A stretch of 64,000 nucleotides of DNA from Blastomyces gilchristii SLH14081 (lineage: Eukaryota > Ascomycota > Eurotiomycetes > Onygenales > Ajellomycetaceae). Shown in pieces: positions 54,338 through 64,000 of the stretch. Each line of letters starts with the position of its first letter. Positions within the stretch are counted from its first letter, which is position 1. Below the pieces are notes generated by a model. It made no database searches and had not been told where the DNA came from. It saw nothing but the letters and a program-made list of their open reading frames with translations. Location of the stretch: positions 7,881,551 through 7,945,550 of the forward strand of contig NW_003101682.1 in the NCBI RefSeq assembly GCF_000003855.2, read 5' to 3'. A program made the position numbers and the translations under genes.

Positions 54338-56198
54338 AAAAGATAGGGTTGAGGTGATTTTAGAGCTGTTTATCGGCAAAAGAGGTTGTTTTATCTTGGA
54401 GACGTTGTCCCTTCTGTTTATTTCCTTCCCCCTTGACTGGGGTTTGTTCCGAACAACCTTCTCACTTCCTGGCCGGCGCCCCTTTCTTCTGGTATAGCTC
54501 GAATGGGAACCATATTTATGCAACAGTCATTGCTTGATTGCTTCAAAGATATGGCCAATATAGATGTATTTGAATTAAGTATCGAAGCAGTATGCAGACT
54601 TCGAAGTTCTCCATCAATAATTAAAAAGATTTAGCCTTAACTAGTTACATATCGCCCAGAAGCTTCAAAATCTTTGAAATCAGCCTCTGTCAGTTTCGAG
54701 TCCAGAAATGACACCACGCTACCACACTAGTTGCATTCTGCGACTCCTTATACCGTGTCATGGTGCTCTCACAGCCTCTGAATTATCAATAATGGTTATC
54801 TCAATAATCAATCATGTAGATCTTTGCCTTCAGATCAATCTCTTTCTGCTGTCCCATATAATCAATGTCACATAAGGGCATACAAAAATTTGTCAGAGCC
54901 ATACCTTTTTTCCCCCTTGCGGGTCAGGTTGAAATTTAGAGGTTGGCTGGCGAGACTAAACGGCGTTAAGCACGCTTATAGCGGCAAATCCCACTCCCAA
55001 CCGGCGCCAACTCCCCCGTGCTTACGGTGCGCGGATAACTGTAAAACTCAAAAAGTACTACATGTACTGTCCATGTACAGTACAAACGAAATGAAAATCA
55101 ATAATCCGCTGTATTGCCATTATTATTAAATCACGTTGCAGGTTTTCAAAGAACTAAGACGGGCGCCAGAACAGTTCATGCAACTGCCTAGAATTGTGCA
55201 GGGGCAATTCACGTAAAGTACATTTGCCCTCCTTCAAGTTCAGTTGAGCTGCGTCTTGAAAAGGGGCGAGGGAGCGGTTGAATAGTAAGGACATTCATGT
55301 TGACTCTTGAGCAGTTGTAACATAGCATTGAAGAAACAAGAGTTATGTGGCTGCGGGATTGCAGCCGCCCCCTGAGAGGCTAGCAGAACAACCACTATGT
55401 TTCAGAGCAGCCCAGGGTCCCATCAGGCCAACCAGCGACGCTCCCTTCTGCAGCAGCACCTAGCAAGAGTGGACACAAACTCCGGAGTATTTCTTCAAAA
55501 ATTGCGCTATCTGGCTAGTTGGACTACTAATTTTCTGCTGGCCAACCACAGCCTCGTATGCTCTGGCTGACGTAACAATTCAGTCAGTCGGGCTCGGATC
55601 AACTTCCACTCCGAGACCCCTGCCGTGATTTCATCTTGAAATCTGCCCAGGTGCCGAAACCAAAAGAAATGACACCGTTGCTGCTCGCACACACTGTTGC
55701 TTGCAGAGGATCCGGGTTGTTTTTCTCGATCTTTTGTCGCCTATATGCTTTCTGTTTCCGTGTGACTAGACATACCCTGGGTATCTGAAAGCTGTTACCC
55801 GACGCTATACACCTGATCTTTCTACCACCCTCCAATTACCCCAGATAACTATCTCTTAAAAGCCGCAGCGCTCTTGACCTTCGCTGCAGCCAATACGACA
55901 GACACATTTACCCCCTATGGGAAGCGGTTTTGAGTAATCCAATTTTTTCTTAATTTTTTGAATTTGGTTCTCTCTGGGCCGTGGGCGCAACTCCGCAATA
56001 GAGAACCCACGCAGATCCGGTAGTGGAACAATTTTCTCAGACCCAAGGGTGTGTGTGGCCTCTGATATAATATATACACATATATATATACAACCGGCCG
56101 TTCCTAGACTTCCAGCTCCTGCCCGTTCAACCCGCGAGGCTGGGGCAGCTGCTATCTGTGGGAATTACTTTTTCATACATGCTGTTCGTTTGGGAGGG
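54338..56198. other. 1.9-kb gene-free spacer
   Basis: Between the kelch stop and the ANP1 start. Small unconserved frames only. A palindromic aactccggagtatt occurs at about 55479. TATA-rich sequence (tatatacacatatatatata) at 56070-56090 lies about 110 bp before the ANP1 ATG and may act in its promoter. Confidence 0.45.
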
Positions 56199-57929
56199 AT
56201 GAAGGGGCATTCTCCCTACTCGAATGGTTACACCGCCTACCCGCGCGGGGAGGGCGGGACTTTCTCGATATCACCTCATAGGTACGTTGTTATTCTCTGT
56301 GCCTATAGAAAGACAACAAAAATGGCGAGAAGCGTTTTGTCATTTCCCTTACTGCAGGCAGGTGTTATGATTGGCGCGTTGTGTGAACGAGTTTGACTAA
56401 TTCCAATACATACCTTTTCTCCTTCAAAATAGATTTCAACCACGCTCACATTCTGCGTTGCGCCGAAGACAACAGCTCATACAACGGCTATGCGTCCTTG
56501 GCGGCTTTTCGTTCTTTATTTTACTTTTAATTTTCCCCTCCTGGCGAGCTGCGATATTAGGAACTATAACGTTTGGTCTCTTCTCTTCCGTCGACGACTT
56601 TCAACCGGAGACCGTCAGATACTATGACCTCTCAGACTTTCAAGGAACTGCCCGGGGCTGGGAACGACAGGAGCGAGTCCTCCTCTGCACACCCCTTAGA
56701 GACGCGGAGCCACATCTACCCGTGTTCTTTTCCCATCTACGAAATTTTACCTATCCACATCACCTCATAGATCTCGCCTTTCTCGTTTCCGATTCGAAAG
56801 ACAACACGCTTGAGACCCTTACAAAAATGCTTGAGGAATTGCAGGATGATCCAGACCCTAAACAGCATTACGGAGAGATATCCGTGATTGAGAAGGATTT
56901 TGGACAGAAGGTCAAACAAGACGTGGAAAGCAGGCATGGCTTTGCTGCACAGGCGTCCCGAAGAAAACTTATGGCCCAAGCGAGGAATTGGCTGTTGAGT
57001 GCCACTCTGCGCCCAACACACAGTTGGGTATATTGGAGAGATGCTGATGTGGAAACTGCGCCTTTCACTATTTTGGAGGATTTAATGAGGCATAACAAGG
57101 ATATTATTGTACCAAGTGAGTTTGGCCCATGGGCGTACCTTTATATACGTCTATACATTCATCGTTCCCAGGCCACTGACTTTTAAACGGCAGACGTTTG
57201 GCGGCCTCTTCCCGATTGGCTTGGTGGAGAACAACCCTACGACTTGAACTCGTGGAAAGAATCAGAGACCGCGCTGGCCCTGGCGGATTCTCTAGACGAG
57301 GATGCTGTCATTGTGGAAGGCTATGCGGAGTATGCTACTTGGCGCCCGCACTTGGCATATCTCAGAGACCCCTATGGAGACCCCGATATGGAAATGGACC
57401 TCGATGGTGTGGGTGGCGTGAGCATCCTAGCCAAGGCTAGGGTATTCCGCTCCGGTGTCCATTTCCCGGCATTTAGCTTCGAGAAGCATGCGGAGACCGA
57501 GGCGTTTGGAAAGGTGAGTTTATATAATTGTTTTACAAAAAATTTTCTCTTGCTTTCCACATCTAACTTTCTTGACGTTGAAAACAGATGGCTAAGCGTA
57601 TGAAATTCTCCGTCGTCGGCCTGCCCCACTACACCATCTGGCATCTCTACGAGCCGAGTCTGGACGACATCAGGCACATGGAGGAGATGGAGCGAGAGCG
57701 CAAGGCGCGCGAAGCGGAGGAGAAGGAGAAAGCCGAGCGAGCAAAGTTTGTGCAGGAACAATTTAAAGACACGAGGGACGAGTGGGCGAAGGATGGTGAG
57801 GCTATCAAAGATATTTTGAAGAAGGATGAGCTGGCAAAGAAGGGGGAGAAAAAGGACGAGAAGAAGCAGAACGTCGGAAAGAGGAGTAATTCTGGAGGCG
57901 AGGGTGTGGGTCAGCAACAGCAACAATAG
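56199..57929 (+). CDS. ANP1: Golgi alpha-1,6-mannosyltransferase subunit ANP1 (GT62)
   Basis: Four exons: 56199-56281, 56433-57115, 57194-57513 and 57588-57929, with introns of 151, 78 and 74 bp, give 475 residues. ANP1 is a subunit of the cis-Golgi mannan polymerase II complex and extends the outer-chain mannan of N-glycans. Exon 1 encodes the short cytosolic tail MKGHSPYSNGYTAYPRGEGG. Exon 2 starts with basic RRRQQLIQR, then one signal-anchor helix (LCVLGGFSFFILLLIFPSW), and the catalytic domain: RVLLCTPLRDAEPHLPVFFS, YGEISVIEKDFGQ, HGFAAQASRRKLMAQARNWL, and the DxD motif in WVYWRDADVETAP. Exon 3 opens with NVWRPLPDWLGGEQPYDLNS. Exon 4 has VVGLPHYTIWHLYEPSLDD and a charged coiled-coil tail ending in a Gln run. 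The paralogues MNN9 and VAN1 are alternatives; details of the tail and exon 2 favour ANP1. Confidence 0.9.
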
Positions 57930-59144
57930 CAAAACCGGAAACGAGAACAACTACCACGAGCGGAGAAGGAAGATAGCGCTGCGCCTGTGCGGGTGGGCCG
58001 GAGATGATAATGAAGTCGGAATGTGTGCGTGTTGCGTGTGTCTAGATAATCTATATACCTTCCTCATGCTAGAGACCTGAGAGTTTCTAGCATGCTGCTA
58101 TTTTATTACTTTTCTTGCTCTCGATCCTACGTCGATTTTTTACCCCTTATTGGTTTCATTCTTGTGTTGCCCAATCCGTGTTATAAGTCTGATATACAAT
58201 AATACTTATAATCCAGTAGCCCCCTTTTGGTTGTTCTCTACTTCTGATATCATTTGAATTCTTCCGCTCTTTTCCTTCCCTAGAGCGCAAGGCAAGGTAC
58301 AAACTAAGCAATGAATCAATCGAAATCAAAGCCGTCAAGACAAACTCCCATTTGTGACTCGCTCATACGCACTCTTTCCATCCCTGCGTGGCACGCCTAC
58401 AGGAAATATCCAACAAGGAGGAGATTAAAGAAGCAAAATCACAGTATAGTATTGTTCAAAAAGTACCTATTGATGTATTTTTATAACAGCTTATTATTAT
58501 CATTGTTTCTATTTTTACTTCTCACTGTTATTAATGTCATTTTTTTCCCTCCCTGTTACATTTTATTTCGCAAATGTATGTCTATCACTTGTAGTCTTGT
58601 TCTCTCTCTCCTTTTTGTTATATACCTCTACTCCGTATAGTCTGTAAGATAGGAGTGCAGCCACTCAAGAGCATCTCATTTTCGACGCTGTTTTAACCAT
58701 ACGGGAAGAACGTAGGGTTAATTTACGGTGATTACACCGTGGATCCACCATTCCACCCGTGTCACGTGTCGCCGATCGTAACACATGTTCCACCATTATA
58801 TTCGACGACACGTCGCCGAATATTAAACGTCAAGATAGCGTTGAGACGGCGCAGGACTTCCTAACACCATCATGACACTACTCAGTAACTGTGTAATTGG
58901 CAGATGCCACCATCAGAATACTACTAAGATACTAGTTAGGTTTTAGCCGCGCGCCGCTCGAAACCATAAAAAGACGCGCCCCTAATTAATCACGCAATTT
59001 AGCCCCGCGGCTATAGCTCCGAGTCCCACCCACGGCGAAAAGAAGATCAAGATACAAACCAGATACCTTAAATTTCCCTATCTTATATCAGATTTAATCG
59101 TGGAATCGATAATTATTCGAGTGAACTGAGCGGAGCGAATAACG
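57930..59144. promoter_or_regulatory. Intergenic region ANP1 / DCC1 with palindromes
   Basis: About 1.2 kb. It contains an exact TACTCCGTA at 58629-58637, a perfect hairpin ACGGTG-ATTA-CACCGT at 58725-58740, a CACGTG E-box at about 58763-58768, a 24-bp near-palindrome at 58799-58822, and an ACGCG core at 58974-58978 on the DCC1 side. No ORF supported. The elements are seen; function is inferred. Confidence 0.5.
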
Positions 59145-60676
59145 ATGGCAAAGCTCACGGGACGAGCGCTTGACTTTACACACACGAGCCCGCAACACGC
59201 TCTCAAGCTCGTGGAATTACCACCCGAATTGGCGGAGCTGATTTCCTCTGGGAAGACTGGATCTCCGTACGCATATACCACATTTCAATAGATTATTACC
59301 AATAAATAATTCCTATGAACCATTGCGCTTTCCACTAACCACGTCCAAGTCAATCAAAAACCGTAGTCTCTACTTAAAATCCGCCCCGCCATCGTCTTCA
59401 TCTGCCCCGTCGTCATCCACCGATGCCTACGTAAACCTCTGTACGACTACCCAAACCTACATGGTCCGACATGTCCACTCCTCAAACTGCATATACCTCA
59501 TCCAACCCGCCCCTTCTACCCAGCCGGAGCCGCAACAGGCGACAGGAGAAACGCCTCGTCACCACATCACAACCATCGCCAAATGCAATGCCACGCTCGA
59601 ACTCGTGAAGCTGGATAGCAACCCATACTCCGCACTTCCGTATCTCCAGCGCTCACTGCGCGTGTATAGTGGTACGCACGCTGAGGAGGACGCGGATGTT
59701 GATATGAGCGACGCCGGCAATGGCAATGGCACTGGGGCAGTATCTACTGCTATTGCTACTGAAACCGCTGGCGATAAGAGTTCCATTGTGCAAAGGGAGC
59801 GGCGACGAGCTATTACAAAGGTATTTGGCGATGTCCCATTTTCGCCGGTGGAGTGTGAGCGGGGCTGGGTGGAGGTGTGCGGGTTTGTACACAAAGCGCG
59901 TCACTCTGGTGGTGGTGGTGATGATGGTCGATTAGCTTGTTGGAGACCATCGGCTGTCGTAAAGATTCAAACGTGGAAAAATATTTTGGATGGGGCTGTG
60001 TTGCAGGGGATTAATATGGAGAAGCAGTTTTTGGTACGGGATTTGTGGCGGGCTGTTAGGGTGGGGGATGCTGGGTTCCCAAGGCCGTTATTTGATGCGT
60101 TGGTGAGGAGGTTAATGGGGGATCCGGCGTCGCTGGGTCTTGGGGAGGTTTATGAGGAGCTCAAATGTAAGGTGGTTGTGAAATTGGGTGTATATTTCTT
60201 CTTTTTCTGCCATGGGAGGACTGCTGACATATTTTTGGGGGCTTTTAGGGGCAAGTCTCGATAAAGATACTACGGTGAGCTGGGTTGGGGAAGTTTACCT
60301 AGAGGCCAACGCGCCGGATCCAACGATGGCGATTGGTCGCGCGGAATTCTTGGAGAGTTGGAAAGATCTATTGCCGGAGTCTTGGAGGAGCGAAGCTACG
60401 TGGGATAATTTGAAGGTACGCATAAGTGTTTCCTGTCCATCTAGAACTGCGCAACTATGTACTGAAATGTACTGTACATACATAAAAATCGGATCTAGAA
60501 CTTGCTGTATGTATGTGGATAAATTTGGAGTAACAGACTGACAAAGGAACTGCTGAATGACACAGAGCGACTCCCACCAATATCCCGGTCCGGCAAGCGT
60601 TTGTTATAAGCCCAGGCTAGAAACTCAGGCTCGTCGTACAGGACTCAAGGCGTGCGTGAAGCATGGAAACCAGTGA
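59145..60676 (+). CDS. DCC1: Sister-chromatid cohesion protein DCC1 (Ctf18-RFC)
   Basis: Four exons: 59145-59266, 59367-60187, 60249-60415 and 60566-60676, about 406 residues. Dcc1 joins Ctf18 and Ctf8 in the alternative RFC clamp loader at replication forks and promotes cohesion. Exon 1 reads MAKLTGRALDFTHTSPQHAL and LVELPPELAELISSG. Exon 2, behind a CTAAC branch point, starts LYLKSAPPSSSS and contains DAYVNLCTTTQTYMVRHVHS, CNATLELVKLD and an Asp/Gly-rich insert. Exon 3 gives ASLDKDTTVSWVGEVYLEAN and EFLESWKDLLPESWRSEATW, the conserved winged-helix region. The last exon is less certain. Acceptor 60565 gives SDSHQYPGPASVCYKPRLET and a stop at 60676; an alternative acceptor at 60545 would end sooner (ELLNDTERLPPIS...). 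Family call firm, C-terminus provisional. Confidence 0.87.
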
Positions 60677-60914
60677 TAACCAACATCAAATACGATACGG
60701 TATGGGGGATTGCCCGCATAAGCCGCAAAAGCAAATATATCGCCACCAGGCTATCTGAGTACTCCTCCCATGGTCTATCGGAATAAGGCTGGAAATAAAT
60801 GACACCACCCATAAAAAGCATTAGACAATCTCTCAACATAAAAAGGGCGGAAGAGAAACTAAAGACCCATGAGAAGGAGCTTTGAGCTCAACTTCAGGAA
60901 ACAGCAGCTAAGCG

Positions 60915-62090
60915 TCAACACCAGGCATACTTCTCGTTCCAATACCAATCAACATCTTCGCCTAGCCCAAGCTGTTTGCCATTCCACTTAAGGCTACATA
61001 TGCTAGTTTGTTCTCTATGCTCGACTTGCGCAGTCTCACTCAGCATTTTTGCGGCTTTTTCGACGACTGGGGATGGATTCCAAATCTCCACACGGCTCAT
61101 ACCCCACTCATGCGCCTGCAACTGGGCCCGATAGAGTGTTGCAGCCAGCGCTTCGATTACCGCCTTCTCTTCAGCTGGCGAGTTTGGTTCCTCGTATAGC
61201 GTCCGCAGGATATATAAAACGTGGTCCTTGTCGGTCTTTCCAAAGTTCCGATTCCAACAGATGAAAACTTTGCGGCTTTCAACGCAAGCGCCCTTCACCT
61301 TGGGCACGCCCTTGGCAGGAACCAGAATCTTTGAGTAGAACTCTTCGCGGGCCCAATGCCAGCTCAAAGCTGCATAATCTGGCACAAAGCCAACTTTGGC
61401 CTTTTTTGAATTCAATGACGCCTCCCTTAAGACTTGTTTGTACCGCTCAAGTGCTGCATCGGAGCACATGAGGCGTCTGACGTCGTCTGCCTGCATTTCC
61501 CTCCCCATGCCCAAATCGACTCCAGGGGTAACCTGCTGTACTCTATCATTTGAGGTGGTTGGGAGACAGATGTGCGACGAAGGGAATGCCTTCCACCCAC
61601 GTTCCCCATAAAAGTTTTTGCCGATATCCGAGTAGAGGACTGAAAATATGCCTTTCTTCCGCACCGAATTTTCTTGCTGCCATGTGTCCAGCTTCTTCGC
61701 GAGCTCAGTAATCATCCGCCCACCGTAACCCCGACGGCGAAACTCTGGTTTTGAAAAGACGCTTCCAACACCGTGGGCAATGATCTGCTCGACCTCACCG
61801 CCATGAGCTAACCAGGCGCGTTTGCCAAACGACTCGCAGCTGCTGAGAATGGGACGGTTATCGGGGGGAAGATGACGGTCTACGAGGATCCATTGGGTCA
61901 TTGCGCCGTCCTTGGTCATGTCCTGATTCATGAGGTGATTCTCGCGCTGAATATATTGATCAGGATCCAATAGACCTCTCCATTCCCGGCTATTTGCTTT
62001 CAGACATTGGATGCGCTCTGCGGTGGTGGGGACGACGAGAGTGAGGTCCGGGGAGTCTGAGGGGGGCAGGTAGCAATCGGAGGACCCCAT
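60915..62090 (-). CDS. LYC1: Lysine N6-acetyltransferase LYC1-like (GNAT)
   Basis: An intronless frame of 391 residues, the usual length for LYC1. The Yarrowia enzyme acetylates free lysine at N6 using acetyl-CoA, the first step of a lysine catabolic route. The GNAT fold is recognisable in the N-terminal half: a substrate strand with MTQWILVDRHLPPDNRPILS, then motif A, GVGSVFSKPEFRRRGYGGRM, with the pyrophosphate-binding R-R-G-Y-G-G loop. FSVLYSDIGKNFYGERGWKA is the conserved motif-B region (IGKNFYxRRGW type). The C-terminal half (about 210-391) carries the LYC1-specific domain ending WNEKYAWC. No targeting signal, so cytosolic. It converges on DCC1, 238 bp away. Confidence 0.88.
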   Translation of the reverse strand: MGSSDCYLPPSDSPDLTLVVPTTAERIQCLKANSREWRGLLDPDQYIQRENHLMNQDMTKDGAMTQWILVDRHLPPDNRPILSSCESFGKRAWLAHGGEVEQIIAHGVGSVFSKPEFRRRGYGGRMITELAKKLDTWQQENSVRKKGIFSVLYSDIGKNFYGERGWKAFPSSHICLPTTSNDRVQQVTPGVDLGMGREMQADDVRRLMCSDAALERYKQVLREASLNSKKAKVGFVPDYAALSWHWAREEFYSKILVPAKGVPKVKGACVESRKVFICWNRNFGKTDKDHVLYILRTLYEEPNSPAEEKAVIEALAATLYRAQLQAHEWGMSRVEIWNPSPVVEKAAKMLSETAQVEHREQTSICSLKWNGKQLGLGEDVDWYWNEKYAWC

Positions 62091-63772
62091 GACTTGGGGT
62101 TCTGTTTGAGCTATTGGTTTCTCTTATTTCTTCCTTTATTTTTGATTAAAGACGAGCCGCGCTCTGTGAGTGGGGTATATTGTTGTGTTGATATAAGTTT
62201 ATATGTATAGCAAATTTCATCAGTCCTAGGATCTCGACGAGCTGGATGAAGGGGCGTTGTAGAAATACAAAGCTACCCAGGCAGGTTTTATATCTTCGAC
62301 AGGGATTCAAAAGAAGCAAGGGAGCGCCGTCTCTGATTCGTGCAAATGGCCGAATAGAAGACCTGGTGATGCATGCACAAGTGCGCCGCCGTTCCTACCT
62401 AGGTAGGCAGTCGTCTCCCTGTCAAGGGACAGAATAAGGAACGCCCACAAAGCGGGTCTCCAGTCGTCGGCTATTTTCGGTCCCTCTAAAAGGACACACA
62501 CTAGCTAGACATTGATGACATATTACTAATCAACAGTGATATCTGTCCAGCGCAGCTCTCTCAGGAACAGCTCTCTGTAGGGGCAAAACTGAGTTCAGGC
62601 TGGGGCTAGTGGTTAAGACTGGGCTGGTAAACGCTATGCGCTTGTATAGTATGAAAAACCACCACTATTTTGAATATTTTGAATGTAACATAGGTGTGAC
62701 TTGTTAGTGGACTGTGTTTTAAAGGAGTGTAATCGGGCCGAAAGTTCTTCCGCCAAGAGTTGGGGTCTGGTTCCCCCGCTTAATCGGTGCCTGGTTCCGA
62801 TGGAAAGCGACGTCATCCGGGGACGGACCCAGGGTTAAGCCTTCCCGATTCGGGTTTCGGCCAGGAATCATCAGGCCCGGGGAAGCTGCTTAGTCACCCG
62901 TCGCGCGTCACTGATGCTGAAAGTCACATGATTATGCTAAGCCTAGATTGGAAGTTTTTGACTCCATGGACGGACAACGACATCGTCGTTCGTTGCTCTT
63001 CATGGTGGGACAACAGCGCCCCAAGCACAAGTTGAAATGGGAATCAACATGGTCTGGCTGTGAAGTTGGTGTCTGTAGTTGTCCCCGCCACGCGGATAGG
63101 ATTTCCAACATTCTCTATGCATCTCTGACTAACAAAGGGAAATCCAAGATTCGAGGTTCGAGGTGCCAGGCTGAGTCTCAAGGACGTGAAAAGCATGAAT
63201 GAATGATTTGCATCTGGATCTTCTTACCGCGAACCTCCTCGCCTCCACCACTCCACCAGCTAGTTCTTGACACTTCGCAGGTAGAGGGACTCAGCTCCAG
63301 CATCTATATTTGCAGCTCTGGAGGCTGCTTCACTTCATTAACTAGGGCTTCTGTTCTTCTTAGACCCTACCCCTAGTCTTGTTCATCGCCTTAAGTGCAA
63401 GCTTCAATCCCCTAATCTTCAAGGAGCATAAGCTCTTCGATCTATCTCAGGAGCTGACTACTGTTTCATCCTACCCTGTCAGGCTTGGTAAATGAGGGCA
63501 GCGGGTGTCGATGATATCAGATACATTTTCTCCCATTCTGGATATCCAGCTGCCAAGTTGTGTGCACCTTTGTTTACAAGTACAGAGGCCTTTTTCCATT
63601 TGTATCATTGGAATCTCTTGGTATGTGGATTCACTTTCCTATATTTCTTTTCTCTTTATTTCTTTTATTTATTTATTATTGTATTTTTTGTCGTCCCTGC
63701 TCTGAGAGAAAATTTTTAGTTAACAACCACCAACCTTTTATTTCGGAGATCACAGCGCCTAAGCTATGAGCC
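62091..63772. promoter_or_regulatory. Divergent intergenic region LYC1 / partial gene
   Basis: About 1.7 kb. No supported gene; frames here are short and unconserved. The last 150 bp before the ATG at 63773 are very pyrimidine-rich (ttcttttctctttatttcttttatttatttatt), like a fungal core promoter or 5' leader. Confidence 0.45.
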
Positions 63773-64000
63773 ATGAAACGAAAGCTCACTGAGATTATAG
63801 ACCTCACGGGTGATGATGAAAATGGCGCCATCAAGGTGCCAAGGTCAAGTGGTGCTTCCCGCCTGGGTCAACCACGAGCCCGATCAACCTCTCCACAAAA
63901 CAGAAATGACCAGATGTATGCTCGAGTCGCGACCATTTTCCCGAGTATCAGCTTCAAGTATGTTGGACAGCTTTACAAGCGTCTCGCGTTTGTCAACCCA
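63773..64000 (+). CDS. N-terminal part of an unidentified protein, cut by window end
   Basis: The ATG at 63773 opens a frame of 76 codons that is still open at the window edge. The N-terminus MKRKLTEIIDLTGDDENGAI contains I-I-D-L-T followed by acidic residues, a classical SUMO-interacting motif. A Ser/Arg-rich linker follows, then a helical-looking segment, ARVATIFPSISFKYVGQLYK. SIM-bearing N-termini of this kind occur in SUMO-targeted or RBR/RING ubiquitin ligases and DNA-repair proteins, but no zinc-finger cysteines are inside the window, so the family cannot be named. Confidence 0.6.
   Translation, partial: MKRKLTEIIDLTGDDENGAIKVPRSSGASRLGQPRARSTSPQNRNDQMYARVATIFPSISFKYVGQLYKRLAFVNP

Noticed and set aside
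13497..60676. Frameshifts or pseudogenes in genes broken over several frames (RRP5, CCT1, CHO2, ANP1, DCC1)
   Set aside because: Every break coincides with GT..AG introns of normal length that restore the conserved protein in frame.
1..64000. Secondary-metabolite cluster, CRISPR array, prokaryotic operon or intact transposon
   Set aside because: No synthase, integrase, transposase or reverse-transcriptase motifs and no spaced direct repeats of CRISPR type. The genes are spliced eukaryotic housekeeping genes.

Overview
The window is nuclear DNA of a filamentous ascomycete. Genes are split by short GT..AG introns (mostly 50-225 bp), intergenic spaces are long, and the proteins match Pezizomycotina families. 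The form of several proteins (CHO2 N-terminus, ANP1, RRP5, DCC1) and an AT-rich repeat island suggest Onygenales, perhaps an Ajellomycetaceae-like dimorphic fungus. That placement is inference from remembered family patterns; no search was run. I rebuilt exon structures by eye from splice signals, reading frame and family conservation.

Layout. 0-8.5 kb: cohesin subunit SCC3 (-), urease accessory ureD (+) and an AIM6-like phosphodiesterase (-). 8.5-11.9 kb: an AT-rich, gene-poor island with a 16-bp minisatellite and an LTR-like block. 12-27 kb: a dense housekeeping block with a basic CCDC137-like protein (+), ribosome-assembly factor RRP5 (-), CRL4 receptor CDT2 (+), chaperonin CCT1 (-) and prolyl-tRNA synthetase (+). 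RRP5/CDT2 and CCT1/ProRS are divergent pairs on short shared promoters. 27.5 kb: tRNA-Val(AAC). 28-37.5 kb: a 781-residue unknown protein, a Myb-like regulator with a poly-Asn tract, and exosome subunit MTR3 (all -). 39.7-46.2 kb: phospholipid methyltransferase CHO2 (-) divergent from Fe-S scaffold NBP35 (+). 48-58 kb: secreted aspartic protease, Arc1/EMAPII-like tRNA-binding protein, secreted kelch protein and mannosyltransferase ANP1 (all +). 59-64 kb: cohesion factor DCC1 (+), lysine acetyltransferase LYC1 (-) and the start of a gene cut by the window edge (+).

There is no biosynthetic cluster, operon, CRISPR array or intact transposon. Genes group loosely by theme: cohesion and S phase (SCC3, CDT2, DCC1), RNA and translation (RRP5, MTR3, ProRS, Arc1-like, tRNA-Val, CCT1), and secretion or cell surface (aspartic protease, kelch protein, ANP1). 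I found no convincing new multi-gene system. The observations most worth checking are an ATG-less mitochondrial-type leader in frame with the Arc1-like protein, an over-represented intergenic 9-mer TACGGAGTA, an 11-nt terminal coding exon in ProRS, a 24-bp near-palindrome upstream of DCC1, and the repeat arrays.
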